Notes under the pieces: generated by a model
Told to the model about the DNA's origin: nothing
The model's input: only the letters and a program-made list of their open reading frames with translations
Database searches by the model: none
Shown: positions 47,299 through 55,718 of the stretch, piece after piece
Layout: each line of letters starts with the position of its first letter
Numbering within the stretch: the stretch's first letter is position 1
Source of the DNA: Mesorhizobium mediterraneum
Lineage (GTDB): Bacteria; Pseudomonadota; Alphaproteobacteria; Rhizobiales; Rhizobiaceae
Assembly: GCF_002284565.1 (NCBI RefSeq)
Contig: NZ_NPKI01000008.1
Location: 83,468-147,467, forward strand
Length of the DNA stretch: 64,000 nt
Direction: 5' to 3'
Position numbers and translations under genes: made by a program

Positions 47299-47481
47299 CT
47301 AGCGCTCTGGCTCTACGCCCATCGCCGCCGACTGCCGCCGCAGCGACTTGTCGTCATCGGGAGGCGGCAGCAACAGCGGATCGAAGTCGTCGGGCACCTC
47401 GTCGACGATTTCCCTGACTATGCGGTAGGCCACGTAGACGGCGGCCCCGGCTATGAGCAGACGGATCATGATTTTCTCCAT
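47299..47481 (-). CDS. Small hypothetical membrane protein
   Basis: The gene encodes 60 residues with one membrane segment (IRLLIAGAAVYVAYRIVREIV, given by position 6-26) followed by an acidic, proline-rich tail (PDDFDPLLLPPPDDD). I do not recognise a family. Two in-frame ATG codons (47481, 47469) are possible starts. It is convergent with nothing and divergent from the small lipoprotein gene. Confidence 0.6.
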   Translation of the reverse strand: MEKIMIRLLIAGAAVYVAYRIVREIVDEVPDDFDPLLLPPPDDDKSLRRQSAAMGVEPER

Positions 47482-47600
47482 TGGTGTGGACCAACCGAAG
47501 AGGCGGCTTTTTGTTCCCCCGTTCTCCAAACGCCCCGAGCTCTGTCTGAGCGTGCAACCAAATCGGCACCGTCTCGTTTGCCCGGTGACAGGAGGTTGCG

Positions 47601-47774
47601 ATGAATAAGCTCTCAATCTTGCTGGCTTTAGCCGCAGCCCTGGCTGTGGCGGCTTGCGACAACAATATCCCGCCGACGAAGGCCCCTGGCACCGTCGATC
47701 AAATCCCGCAGGTCGACCCTGCACCCAAATCGACGTCAGGCGGTGATCAACCCGGCACACCGCCGGCACAGTGA
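47601..47774 (+). CDS. Small lipoprotein
   Basis: A 57-residue protein with a lipoprotein signal peptide MNKLSILLALAAALAVAAC, lipobox VAAC and Cys19 as the acylated residue. The mature part is a Pro/Thr/Gln-rich linker that resembles other tiny rhizobial lipoproteins. AGGAGG lies eight bases before the ATG, which strongly supports translation. It is too short for most automatic ORF cut-offs. Function is unknown. Confidence 0.75.
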   Translation: MNKLSILLALAAALAVAACDNNIPPTKAPGTVDQIPQVDPAPKSTSGGDQPGTPPAQ

Positions 47775-48166
47775 ACGCTGCGGGAAAAAATGGCCGGCGC
47801 CGCTTGGGAGGAGATGGCGCCGGCCAGGCGGGTATCAGGTCCGCCGCACACCTAGACATAGCTGAGTCTTGCCCTTGCGTCATGGTGCGATCGCTGAAGA
47901 CGACCGCGTTGCACGGCAATTAACTGACAAATGCGCAACTTTCGGATGCGAGTAGTCGATGCTCGCCAGGCGACGCGCCGTCGCTGCAGGTTCCCGGCCC
48001 AATTCAGAGTCGGCCCTCTGATCCGGCGAGGCCGGCGATTGGATCGATCGTCTTCCCCTCCTGCGGCATCAGGCAACCTGCCGCCGCCGGCCATTTTCAT
48101 GCCTTATGCGACCAACCGGCGCTCAAGGTCTTGCGAAGCGCCGACGTCCCGTGCAAAAGCGCGGCC
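47775..48166. other. Intergenic region with a strong hairpin
   Basis: TGGCCGGCGCC (47791-47801) and GGCGCCGGCCA (47816-47826) form a perfect 11-bp stem around a 14-base loop, just after the lipoprotein gene. No T run follows, so intrinsic termination is doubtful. The remaining 340 bases to the ABC-F gene hold no gene that I can support. Confidence 0.55.
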
Positions 48167-50044
48167 ATGCTGATCATTAACGACCTTTCGCTCCGTATGG
48201 CCGGACGCCTGCTTCTCGACCATGCCTCGCTGACCTTGCCGGCCGGCAGCAAGGCAGGGCTTGTCGGCCGTAACGGCACCGGCAAGACCACCTTGTTCAA
48301 GGCGATCACCGGCGATCTCGCCTCCGAGACCGGCTCGATCAGCCTGCCGAAGAACACGCGCATCGGCCAGGTGGCGCAGGAAGCGCCCGGCACCGAGGAG
48401 CCGCTGATCGAGATCGTGCTCAAGGCCGACCTTGAACGCTCCGCATTGCTCGAAGAAGAAAAGACGGCGACCGATCCGCACCGCATCGCCGACATCCACA
48501 TGCGGCTGGCCGACATCGACGCGCATTCGGCCGAGTCGCGCGCCGCCACCATCCTCGCCGGCCTCGGCTTTGATGACGACGCCCAGCGGCGGCCGGCCTC
48601 GTCCTTCTCCGGCGGCTGGCGCATGCGGGTGGCGCTGGCGGCAGTGCTGTTTGCCGAGCCCGATCTGCTGCTGCTCGACGAGCCGACCAACTATCTCGAC
48701 CTCGAAGGCACGCTGTGGCTGGAAAACTACGTGTCGAAATATCCGCACACCGTGCTTCTGATCTCGCACGATCGCGACCTGCTTAACCGCGCCGTCAACT
48801 CGATCGTCCATCTCGACCAGAAGAAGCTGACCTTCTGGCGTGGCGGCTACGACCAGTTCGAGCGCCAATACACCGAGCAGCGCGAGCTCCAGGAGAAGGG
48901 CAGGGTCAAGCAGGAAGCCGCGCGCAAGCACATGGAGTCCTTCGTCGAGCGCTTCCGGGCCAAGGCCTCTAAGGCGAGACAAGCGCAGTCGCGTATCAAG
49001 GCGCTGGAAAAGATGAAGCCGATCGCCGCGATTGTGAACGACAACGTGCGGCCGTTCTCCTTCCCCGAGCCGGTGAAGACCGTGGCCTCGCCGATCATTG
49101 CGCTGAACAATGTGAATGTCGGCTATGTCGAGGGTGAGCCGATCCTGAAGAAGATGACGCTGCGCATCGATGCCGACGACCGCATCGCGCTGCTCGGCGC
49201 CAACGGCAACGGCAAGTCGACCTTTGCCAAATTGCTGTCGGGCCGGCTGAAGCAGGAGAGCGGCACCATGACGGTGGCGCCCGGCCTGAAAGTGGCGATC
49301 TTTGCCCAGCATCAGCTCGACGACCTCCGACCGAACGAAAACGCCTATGAGCATGTCCGCCGGCTGATGCCGGAAGCACCGGAATCGAAGGTGCGCGGCC
49401 GTGTCGCCCAGTTCGGCCTGACCACCGAGAAGATGAACACCGCCGCCAAGGACCTGTCCGGCGGCGAGAAGGCGCGGCTCTTGATGGGCTTGTCGGCCTT
49501 CGAAGGACCAAACCTGTTCATCCTCGACGAACCGACCAACCATCTTGATATCGACAGCCGTGAATCGCTGATCCATGCGCTGAACGAATTTCCCGGCGCC
49601 GTCATCCTGATTTCGCACGACCGCCATCTGCTCGAGGCGACGGCCGACCGGCTGTGGCTGGTCAAGGACGGCGCGGTCAATCCCTATGACGGCGATCTCG
49701 AGGACTACAAGACGCTGGTCACCGGCGTGTCCGGCGACCGCCGCGGCAAGCGCGAGGCCGAAAAAGCCTCGAAGGCCGACCGTCGCCGCGACGCGGCCGC
49801 ACGCCGCGCGGCCTTCGAGCCGCTGGCCAAGGAGATCCGCGCCACAGAAGCGCTGATGGACCGCATCCGCAAGCGCATCGACTTGATCGAGGACGAGTTC
49901 GCCAATCCGGCGGTCTATGAAAAAGACCCGTCGACGGCGACACAGCTGGCCAAGGAGCGCTCGCAGCTTGCCCAGACGCTGGCCGCCCACGAAGAAAAAT
50001 GGCTGTCGATGTCGGCGGAATACGAGGAAGGCACGGCGGAGTAG
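48167..50044 (+). CDS. ABC-F family ATPase (Uup/YheS-like)
   Basis: The protein has 625 residues with two ATP-binding cassettes and no membrane domain. Walker A motifs are GRNGTGKTTL and GANGNGKSTF, signatures FSGGWRMR and LSGGEKAR, Walker B LLLDEPTNYLD and FILDEPTNHLD. An 80-residue charged linker joins the cassettes, and a coiled-coil tail (about 535-620) follows. ABC-F proteins act on ribosomes or in genome stability. The start is at MLIINDLSLRM; the frame upstream to 48131 is not conserved. Confidence 0.93.
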   Translation: MLIINDLSLRMAGRLLLDHASLTLPAGSKAGLVGRNGTGKTTLFKAITGDLASETGSISLPKNTRIGQVAQEAPGTEEPLIEIVLKADLERSALLEEEKTATDPHRIADIHMRLADIDAHSAESRAATILAGLGFDDDAQRRPASSFSGGWRMRVALAAVLFAEPDLLLLDEPTNYLDLEGTLWLENYVSKYPHTVLLISHDRDLLNRAVNSIVHLDQKKLTFWRGGYDQFERQYTEQRELQEKGRVKQEAARKHMESFVERFRAKASKARQAQSRIKALEKMKPIAAIVNDNVRPFSFPEPVKTVASPIIALNNVNVGYVEGEPILKKMTLRIDADDRIALLGANGNGKSTFAKLLSGRLKQESGTMTVAPGLKVAIFAQHQLDDLRPNENAYEHVRRLMPEAPESKVRGRVAQFGLTTEKMNTAAKDLSGGEKARLLMGLSAFEGPNLFILDEPTNHLDIDSRESLIHALNEFPGAVILISHDRHLLEATADRLWLVKDGAVNPYDGDLEDYKTLVTGVSGDRRGKREAEKASKADRRRDAAARRAAFEPLAKEIRATEALMDRIRKRIDLIEDEFANPAVYEKDPSTATQLAKERSQLAQTLAAHEEKWLSMSAEYEEGTAE

Positions 50045-50092
50045 CGCCATCTGGCCCTACACGCCGCTGCCATATACGGCTAGTTTGGCCCT

Positions 50093-52201
50093 ATGAATCA
50101 GCACGCCAAGCTCAGAATCGGCCATTCGGCCTGTCCGCATGATTGCCCGTCGACCTGCGCGCTCGAGGTCGAGCTGCTCGACAGCAGGCGCATTGGTCGC
50201 GTCCATGGCGCCAAGGCCAACAGCTACACATCAGGCGTCATCTGCGCCAAGGTCGCCCGCTATGCAGACCGCGTCCATCACCCCAAGCGCCTGCTGAAGC
50301 CGCTGATCCGCGCCGGCGCCAAGGGCGAGGGCCTTTGGAAGGAAGCGAGCTGGGAGGCGGCACTCGACCTCGTCGCCGAAAAGTTCATCGCGGCCGAGGC
50401 AAAATACGGCTCGGAGACGGTCTGGCCCTATTACTATGCCGGCACGATGGGGTTGGTTCAGCGCGACGGCATCGAGCGGCTCAGGCACGCCAAGAAATAT
50501 TCCGGCTTCTTCGGTTCGATCTGCACCAACCTGGCCTGGACCGGCTGGATGATGGGCGCCGGCGCGTTGCGCGGTCCCGACCCGCGCGAGATGGCCAAGT
50601 CCGACTGCGTGGTGATCTGGGGCACCAATGCCGTGGTCACCCAGGTCAACGTCATGACCCACGCGATCAAGGCGCGCAAGGAACGCGGCGCGAAAATCGT
50701 CGTCATCGACGTCTACGAGAACGCGACGATGAAACAGGCCGATCTCGGCCTGGTGCTGAAGCCCGGCACCGACGGCGCGCTGGCCTGCGCAGTGATGCAT
50801 GTGCTGTTTCGTGACGGCATGGCCGACCGCGCCTATTTGGAAAAATACACCGACGACCCGCACGGTCTGGAAGCGCATCTTCAGACGAGGACGCCGCAAT
50901 GGGCGGCTGATATAACAGGGCTTTCTGTCGGCGAAATCGAGGCATTCGCCCACATCGTCGGCACGACGAAGAAAACCTATTTCCGCCTCGGCTACGGTTT
51001 TTCGCGCCAGCGCAACGGCTCGGTCAACATGCATGCTGCCGCCTCGATCGCCGCGGTCACCGGCTGCTGGCAGTATGAGGGCGGCGGCGCCTTCCATTCC
51101 AATTCAGGCATCTTCAAGCTCAACCAGGAACTGCTGGAAGGCACGCGGATGCGCGACCCCGCGATCCGCCATCTCGACCATTCGCGCATCGGCCCCGTGC
51201 TGACCGGCGCTGAGGATGCGCTCTATGGCGGCCCGCCGGTGACGGCGCTGCTGATCCAGAACACCAATCCGGTCAATGTCGCGCCGGAGCAGCGGCTGGT
51301 GAAGCAGGGTTTTTTACGCGACGACCTATTTTCCTGCGTGCACGAGCAATTCATGACCGACACCGCAAAACTTGCCGATGTCGTGCTGCCGGCGACGATG
51401 TTCCTCGAGCATGATGACGTCTACAAGGGCGGCGGTAACCAGCATATCACGCTCGGTCCGAAGCTGATCGACCCGCCGGAAGGGCCGCGCACCAACCATT
51501 TCGTCATCGAGGAACTCGGTAAAAGGCTGGGCGTTGGCGAAAAGCCTGGCTTCGGCATGACCGAGCAACAGCATATCGACATCATCCTGGGCAAGCGGGA
51601 CCTGGGCAGTTTTTCGAGCCTCAGGGACGAAAAATGGGTCGATTTGCAGCCGGATTTCGAGGCGGCGCATTTCATCAACGGCTTCGGCCACGCGGACGGA
51701 AAATTCCGCTTCCGCGCCGACTGGACCGGTCAGGCGGCGCCCAACCGGCCGCCGAAAAGCATGGGCCTGTTCGGGCCGGTGGCAAGCCTGCCGGAATTTC
51801 CCGACCATATCGACCTGATCGAGGTGGCGGATGCGGCGCATCCGTTCCGGCTGACCACCTCGCCGGCGCGCAATTTCCTCAACTCGACCTTTTCGGAGAC
51901 GCCGGTGTCGAAGGCCAAGGAGGGCCGACCGGAACTGCTTTTGCATCCGGACGATGCGGCAGCTTATGGGCTGGCCAACGGCGACCGCGTCGAGATCGGC
52001 AATGCGCGCGGCGAAGTCGTGCTGCACGCAAGATTGTTCGATGGCCTCAAGCGCGGCGTCGTAGTGGCCGAGGGCATATGGCCGAACAGCGCCCATGAGC
52101 GGGGCGAGGGCATCAATGTGCTAACCGGCGCCGACGCGCCAGCGCCCTATGGCGGTGCGGCTTTTCACGACAACAAGGTCTGGCTGCGCTCGGCCAATTG
52201 A
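50093..52201 (+). CDS. Molybdopterin-dependent oxidoreductase (DMSO reductase family)
   Basis: A 702-residue member of the DMSO reductase/formate dehydrogenase superfamily. A [4Fe-4S] site is present at the N-terminus: Cys14, Cys18, Cys22 and Cys51 (HSACPHDCPSTC and VICAK). Cofactor-binding segments include VIWGTNAVVTQVN and FHSNSGIFKLNQ, and the C-terminal MopB-type domain includes FRLTTSPARNFLNSTF. No signal peptide is present, so it is cytoplasmic. The substrate is unknown; no electron-transfer partner genes adjoin it. moaD and moaE in this window could supply its cofactor. Confidence 0.87.
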   Translation: MNQHAKLRIGHSACPHDCPSTCALEVELLDSRRIGRVHGAKANSYTSGVICAKVARYADRVHHPKRLLKPLIRAGAKGEGLWKEASWEAALDLVAEKFIAAEAKYGSETVWPYYYAGTMGLVQRDGIERLRHAKKYSGFFGSICTNLAWTGWMMGAGALRGPDPREMAKSDCVVIWGTNAVVTQVNVMTHAIKARKERGAKIVVIDVYENATMKQADLGLVLKPGTDGALACAVMHVLFRDGMADRAYLEKYTDDPHGLEAHLQTRTPQWAADITGLSVGEIEAFAHIVGTTKKTYFRLGYGFSRQRNGSVNMHAAASIAAVTGCWQYEGGGAFHSNSGIFKLNQELLEGTRMRDPAIRHLDHSRIGPVLTGAEDALYGGPPVTALLIQNTNPVNVAPEQRLVKQGFLRDDLFSCVHEQFMTDTAKLADVVLPATMFLEHDDVYKGGGNQHITLGPKLIDPPEGPRTNHFVIEELGKRLGVGEKPGFGMTEQQHIDIILGKRDLGSFSSLRDEKWVDLQPDFEAAHFINGFGHADGKFRFRADWTGQAAPNRPPKSMGLFGPVASLPEFPDHIDLIEVADAAHPFRLTTSPARNFLNSTFSETPVSKAKEGRPELLLHPDDAAAYGLANGDRVEIGNARGEVVLHARLFDGLKRGVVVAEGIWPNSAHERGEGINVLTGADAPAPYGGAAFHDNKVWLRSAN

Positions 52202-52258
52202 AGCGTCGGAACGATATATCCCTCCAGCCGTTTTTGCGTGGCGGGTGGAGGCATGGTG

Positions 52259-52957
52259 ATGGCAGATGTGTCGGCAGCGCCGGACCCCATTGGAAGAACG
52301 CTTTCGCCCGGCGAACTCGTAACCACGATGTCACACTTTCATCGCGCCGAGATTCTACGCATGACGGGGTGGCGCGACCGCCTGGACCGGACGAGCAATT
52401 GGGCGATAACGGTCGTCGCGGCGATGCTGTCCGTCTCGCTTTCGACGGCTAGCGCGCATCACGGCGTGCTGCTTTTTGCCATGCTGCTTGTCCTGTTGCT
52501 GCTGTGGATAGAAGCGCGGCGATATCGCTTCTTCGACGTTTACCGGGCCCGCGTGCGCCAGTTCGAACGGCACTATTTCGCGCAGATATTCTCGCCGCAG
52601 CCGGATTTTGCGTCCGATTGGCTATTGATCGTCGGCGAAAGCCTGCGCGCTCCAAAATTCCTCATTTCGCAGCGAGCGGCGTTGGCGCGCCGTCTGCGTC
52701 GAAACTACATCCACATGCTGCTGATCCTGCTGATGGCCTGGATCCTCAAACTGTCGACACCCAGTCTTCTAACCGAGGGTGTCCGCATCGGCTTCGTCGG
52801 TTCGGTGCGCGAGGCCGTCACCGGCGCTGCCTTGGGGCCCATTCCCGGCGTGGTCATCGTCGTGCTGGTCGCCGCCCTCTATGCCGGCCTGCTGGTCACG
52901 GCCTTCCTGGCTGCTGGCGACGAGGGCGAACTCTCCTTTGGTGACGTGCACGTCTAA
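52259..52957 (+). CDS. DUF2270 membrane protein
   Basis: The protein has 232 residues. The N-terminal TMSHFHRAEILRMTGWRDRLDRTSNWAIT is the DUF2270 hallmark (cited by elements HFHRAE, WRDRLD and NWA). Four hydrophobic segments follow in two pairs, near residues 55-85 and 150-210. Function is unknown. The ATG at 52259 follows GGAGG; ATG 52253 is an alternative. It may be co-transcribed with the oxidoreductase 57 bases upstream. Confidence 0.85.
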   Translation: MADVSAAPDPIGRTLSPGELVTTMSHFHRAEILRMTGWRDRLDRTSNWAITVVAAMLSVSLSTASAHHGVLLFAMLLVLLLLWIEARRYRFFDVYRARVRQFERHYFAQIFSPQPDFASDWLLIVGESLRAPKFLISQRAALARRLRRNYIHMLLILLMAWILKLSTPSLLTEGVRIGFVGSVREAVTGAALGPIPGVVIVVLVAALYAGLLVTAFLAAGDEGELSFGDVHV

Positions 52958-53326
52958 GGCGGCAACGCAAAGCCGGTAGCTCTGCGAAATTTCATTTGCG
53001 CATCAGCGGAGGAATCGAACCGATCGGTTCGTTTCTGTTGACGCATCGTGCAGGACCGGGTGAACGCCGGCTCAGCAAATGCCTGCGCCTCGCGGCAGGA
53101 AAATTCGCTTAACAAATTGAAAAGAATGCAAAAGATTGTGGCGAAGGAAGCCTTTTGGCGGATTTCAAGCACCCGATTCCGGGCTTAGCCGGAACATCTT
53201 CGTGATTGGAAATCGCGGCACTGCCAACCCACCTCACACTAGTCCGAACGACGCGAGATCCTCCCAAGGCACGCCACTAGACGGACAACAACACTGAAAA
53301 CATGGAAATACTGGAGTACCTGAAAA
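52958..53326. other. Intergenic region with a long palindrome
   Basis: CGAACCGATCGGTTCG (53016-53031) is a perfect 16-bp palindrome, extended to 53012-53035 with one mismatch. Its form resembles TetR-family operators, and TTGACG follows six bases later, which could be a -35 box. No regulator gene lies beside it. No other gene is supported in this 370-base gap. Confidence 0.6.
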
Positions 53327-53599
53327 ATGACCAAGATTGCTCTTACCGCCGCTGCCGTCCTCATTGCTACAGGCAGCGCCTTTGCCGGCAGCGACCACTA
53401 TGGTTCGGACGGCGTCAACCAGCCGGCTGCGCCGGTTGGCAATGCGCCTGTTGGAAATGTCGACAACACGCTCACGGGTTCGATCCGCAAGCTGCTCCCG
53501 ACCGAGCATAATGCCGTCAACACCGATGCGACGCGCCAGTCCGGCTCGGATCAGTCCGTCGCGCCTCAATCTGGCCGGGGCAACTGGGGCCGCCGCTAA
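53327..53599 (+). CDS. DUF680 small secreted protein
   Basis: The 90-residue protein has a signal peptide (MTKIALTAAAVLIATGSAFA) and the mature start GSDHYGSDGVNQPAAPVG typical of DUF680. This family is nearly confined to Mesorhizobium-like bacteria, which is one of the best taxonomic hints in the window. The mature peptide is Asn/Gly/Pro-rich and probably unstructured. Function is not known. A strong terminator follows. Confidence 0.85.
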   Translation: MTKIALTAAAVLIATGSAFAGSDHYGSDGVNQPAAPVGNAPVGNVDNTLTGSIRKLLPTEHNAVNTDATRQSGSDQSVAPQSGRGNWGRR

Positions 53600-53621
53600 G
53601 TCCTCAAGCTCCGGAACTCAA

Positions 53622-53655
53622 AGAGCGGCGGGTTTGGCCCGCCGCTCTTGCTTTT
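53622..53655 (+). terminator. Intrinsic terminator of the DUF680 gene
   Basis: AGAGCGGCGGG and CCCGCCGCTCT form a perfect 11-bp stem around TTTGG, followed by TGCTTTT. It begins 22 bases past the stop codon. Confidence 0.88.
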
Positions 53656-53705
53656 GCATATCGAGTCACCGTCAGCAGCGCCGCCCTTTTTGGGACGCAC
53701 AAATG

Positions 53706-53790
53706 ACGCTTTGATTTTTGCGCATGATCCTTTCCGAACTGAAAGTCAGCGCAGCAAAAATCGATTCCGATTTTCGGGCCATGCGCTAGC
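53706..53790. repeat. Mosaic dispersed repeat, copy 3
   Basis: The left part (GCATGATCC, AAAGTCAGCGCAGCAAAAA) matches the element at 26403-26471, while the right part (ATCGATTCCGATTTTCGGGCCATGCGC) matches the ends of the copies at 7368 and 42843. It overlaps the last codons of the SixA-type gene by about five bases. Confidence 0.6.
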
Positions 53791-54310
53791 GCAGATCCTT
53801 CGGCCAAACGCAGTGTGTCAGCCGCGCCTCGTCGAGGGCCAGCCGTGCCCAGTCGCCGTCAAAAACGAAGCGGGCAAGCGCCGCCGTCGGAAATTTTTCT
53901 TCAAGCCTTTTGAGTGCCGCGGCATCCGATCCGGCGCTGGCAAGCCGGCGCGCGAATTCCTCCAGACCGGGATTGTGGCCAATCACCAGAAGGGTGCTTG
54001 TTACAGCATTTGCCTGCCGTACCTTGGCGAGAACGTCTGCCGCACTGGCCTCGTAGAGCGCCTGAACAAATTTGGCCGGCGTTTTCGCCGGCAATTCCGC
54101 CGAGACCAGCCGCCATGTGTCGCGGCTGCGCAGCGCTGGAGATACCAGCGCCACATCGGGCAGCCAGCCCTGCCTGGCCAGTTCGCGCCCGATCAGCGGG
54201 GCCGCCTTCAGCCCGCGCCCGGAAAGCGGCCGGTCGAAGTCGATGAGGTCAGGATCGTCCCAACTCGACTTGGCATGACGCAGAAGAAGGAGTTGTTTCA
54301 TTGTCGCCAT
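53786..54310 (-). CDS. SixA-type histidine phosphatase
   Basis: The protein has 174 residues. The phosphohistidine motif LLLRHAKSSW contains the catalytic RHA (Arg11-His12), and the second histidine is in LVIGHNPGLEE. Both are needed for the phosphoglycerate mutase-like fold of SixA, which dephosphorylates phosphohistidine in signalling proteins such as NPr/HPt. The ATG at 54310 follows AGAGG. No two-component gene adjoins it. Confidence 0.87.
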   Translation of the reverse strand: MATMKQLLLLRHAKSSWDDPDLIDFDRPLSGRGLKAAPLIGRELARQGWLPDVALVSPALRSRDTWRLVSAELPAKTPAKFVQALYEASAADVLAKVRQANAVTSTLLVIGHNPGLEEFARRLASAGSDAAALKRLEEKFPTAALARFVFDGDWARLALDEARLTHCVWPKDLR

Positions 54311-54372
54311 GCCAGCCTCTGCTCAGGGCGTGATGTCCGCCAGCTGCTGCCAATTGCAGTTGCCATGATCTT

Positions 54373-54666
54373 TCAAAATAGCGCCGAGACGTCGCGCGCG
54401 CCATGCACGAAGCGAACGACCTCGACGCGTTGTTTTGCCAAGCGATAAAGCACGAGATAATTGCCGATCGTCAGCGCTCTCACCTCGGCGCCGATGTCCG
54501 GTCTCTTGGGGCCGGATTCAGGGAAGCTGGCCAATTGCAAGATGCGCGCCGCTATGGCGTCCAGAAAGCGATCCGCGGCAAGCGGGCTGTCCGTCGCAAT
54601 GCCAAACCAGATTTCGATCAGATCGTTTTCGGCGGCCGGGCTGCGGACAATGAGGATGTCAGCCAT
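54373..54666 (-). CDS. parE: ParE/RelE-type toxin
   Basis: The product (97 residues) has the ParE fold pattern: AENDLIEIWFGIA, a helical hairpin with LDAIAARILQLASFPESGPKRPDI, then GNYLVLYRLAKQRVEVVRFVHGARD, cited by key elements. ParE toxins poison DNA gyrase; RelE members cut mRNA, and the basic catalytic set of RelE is not clear here. The gene overlaps the antitoxin stop by eight bases. Confidence 0.85.
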   Translation of the reverse strand: MADILIVRSPAAENDLIEIWFGIATDSPLAADRFLDAIAARILQLASFPESGPKRPDIGAEVRALTIGNYLVLYRLAKQRVEVVRFVHGARDVSALF

Positions 54667-54949
54667 TCCGCTGTGTTTTTTTGGCAGCGTCGCTGAACCG
54701 GCTGTGCGCCTTCAGCTTGATGTCCTCGATGTCGAAAGGCGCGAACGGGCCGCTCTCCAGCCCTTCCGTCCAGGCTTTCCGCAGCCGCTCCGCTTCCGCT
54801 TCGCGCAAGGGCTGGCGAAGGCGCCATTCGCGGAGCGCTTCGCGGATTACTTCGCTTGCCGAACCGTATTGCCCGCTGGCCACCGCGCCCTTGACCATGT
54901 CCAGCAGTTCGGGGGAAAGCGCCACGCTGACTTTTTCGACTGTCGCCAT
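54659..54949 (-). CDS. parD: ParD-type antitoxin
   Basis: The 96-residue protein begins MATVEKVSVALSPELLDMVKGAVASGQYGSASEVIREALREWRLRQ, a ribbon-helix-helix domain typical of ParD (cited by VSVALSPEL, GQYGSASEVIREALREW). The C-terminal half binds the toxin. The ATG at 54949 follows AAGGAGACAG. The first gene of the pair, it likely represses from the palindrome just upstream. Confidence 0.87.
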   Translation of the reverse strand: MATVEKVSVALSPELLDMVKGAVASGQYGSASEVIREALREWRLRQPLREAEAERLRKAWTEGLESGPFAPFDIEDIKLKAHSRFSDAAKKTQRNG

Positions 54950-54964
54950 CAAACTGTCTCCTTG

Positions 54965-54997
54965 TGAAGATGGTAGCAATATTTGCCACCATCTTCA
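54965..54997. promoter_or_regulatory. Putative ParD operator
   Basis: TGAAGATGGTAGCA (54965-54978) and TGCCACCATCTTCA (54984-54997) form an inverted repeat with 13 of 14 positions paired around ATATT. It lies 15 bases upstream of the antitoxin ATG, the usual place for autoregulation by ParDE. Confidence 0.75.
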
Positions 54998-55007
54998 AGG
55001 ATGGCTC

Positions 55008-55718
55008 TCATGGTGTGATGCGCGCCAGATGCTCGAGATCGGTCTCCTCGCGCAGCGGATCGGGCGCCATGACCACGGAAGTGCTGTTGTCTGCATCGTC
55101 GGCGAAGTGGGCAAGCACGGTACGGCCGCCTTCCATCCGCGCCTTGCCTTCGGCGACCAGCCCGAGCGCCAGCGGATAAAGCCGGTGCTCGGCCTTCAGC
55201 ACGCGGGCGGCAAGCGTATCCTCATTGTCACCGACCATCACCGGCACGGCAGCCTGGGCGATGATCGGGCCGTCATCCATATCGAGCGTGACGAAATGCA
55301 CCGTGCAACCATGGATGCGAATGCCCGCGCGGATAGCTCGCGCATGCGTATCCAGCCCCTTGAAAGCAGGCAACAGGGCAGGGTGGATGTTGATCATCCG
55401 TCCCAGCCACTTCTCGACGAAGCGCGCGCCGAGGATGCGCATGTAACCGGCCAGCGTCACGATCTCGGCGCCGAACGAGACAAGTGCCGCGTCGATCGCT
55501 CCGTCATGCGCTTCCTTGCTGGTATGGTCGGCCCGCGAAATCACCTTGGTAGGGATGCCGCGCGCCGCGGCGATGCCTAGACCGGCGGCATTGGCCCGGT
55601 CGGAAATGACGCCGACGATCTCGGCCGGATAGTCCGGGTTGCTGGCCGCGGCGATCAGCGCCGTCATGTTGGAGCCGCGTCCCGAAATCAGCACCACGGT
55701 GCGTTTGCGCGTGCTCAT
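55008..55718 (-). CDS. purN: Phosphoribosylglycinamide formyltransferase
   Basis: PurN transfers a formyl group to GAR in purine synthesis. The 236-residue protein has [15 protein letters not shown] at the phosphate site, the active-site [13 protein letters not shown] (Asn-x-His) and [17 protein letters not shown] segment ([14 protein letters not shown]) with the catalytic Asp. The start at 55718 overlaps the purM stop (ATGA). The stop is only ten bases before the ParDE operator. Confidence 0.94.
   Translation of the reverse strand: MSTRKRTVVLISGRGSNMTALIAAASNPDYPAEIVGVISDRANAAGLGIAAARGIPTKVISRADHTSKEAHDGAIDAALVSFGAEIVTLAGYMRILGARFVEKWLGRMINIHPALLPAFKGLDTHARAIRAGIRIHGCTVHFVTLDMDDGPIIAQAAVPVMVGDNEDTLAARVLKAEHRLYPLALGLVAEGKARMEGGRTVLAHFADDADNSTSVVMAPDPLREETDLEHLARITP

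Noticed and set aside
47791..47826. Intrinsic terminator after the small lipoprotein
   Set aside because: The stem is strong but no T run follows on either strand, so I list it only as a hairpin.
48104..50050. A 648-residue minus-strand frame over the ABC-F gene
   Set aside because: The plus-strand frame has two complete ATP cassettes. The minus frame is His/Arg/Gly/Val-rich with no motif.
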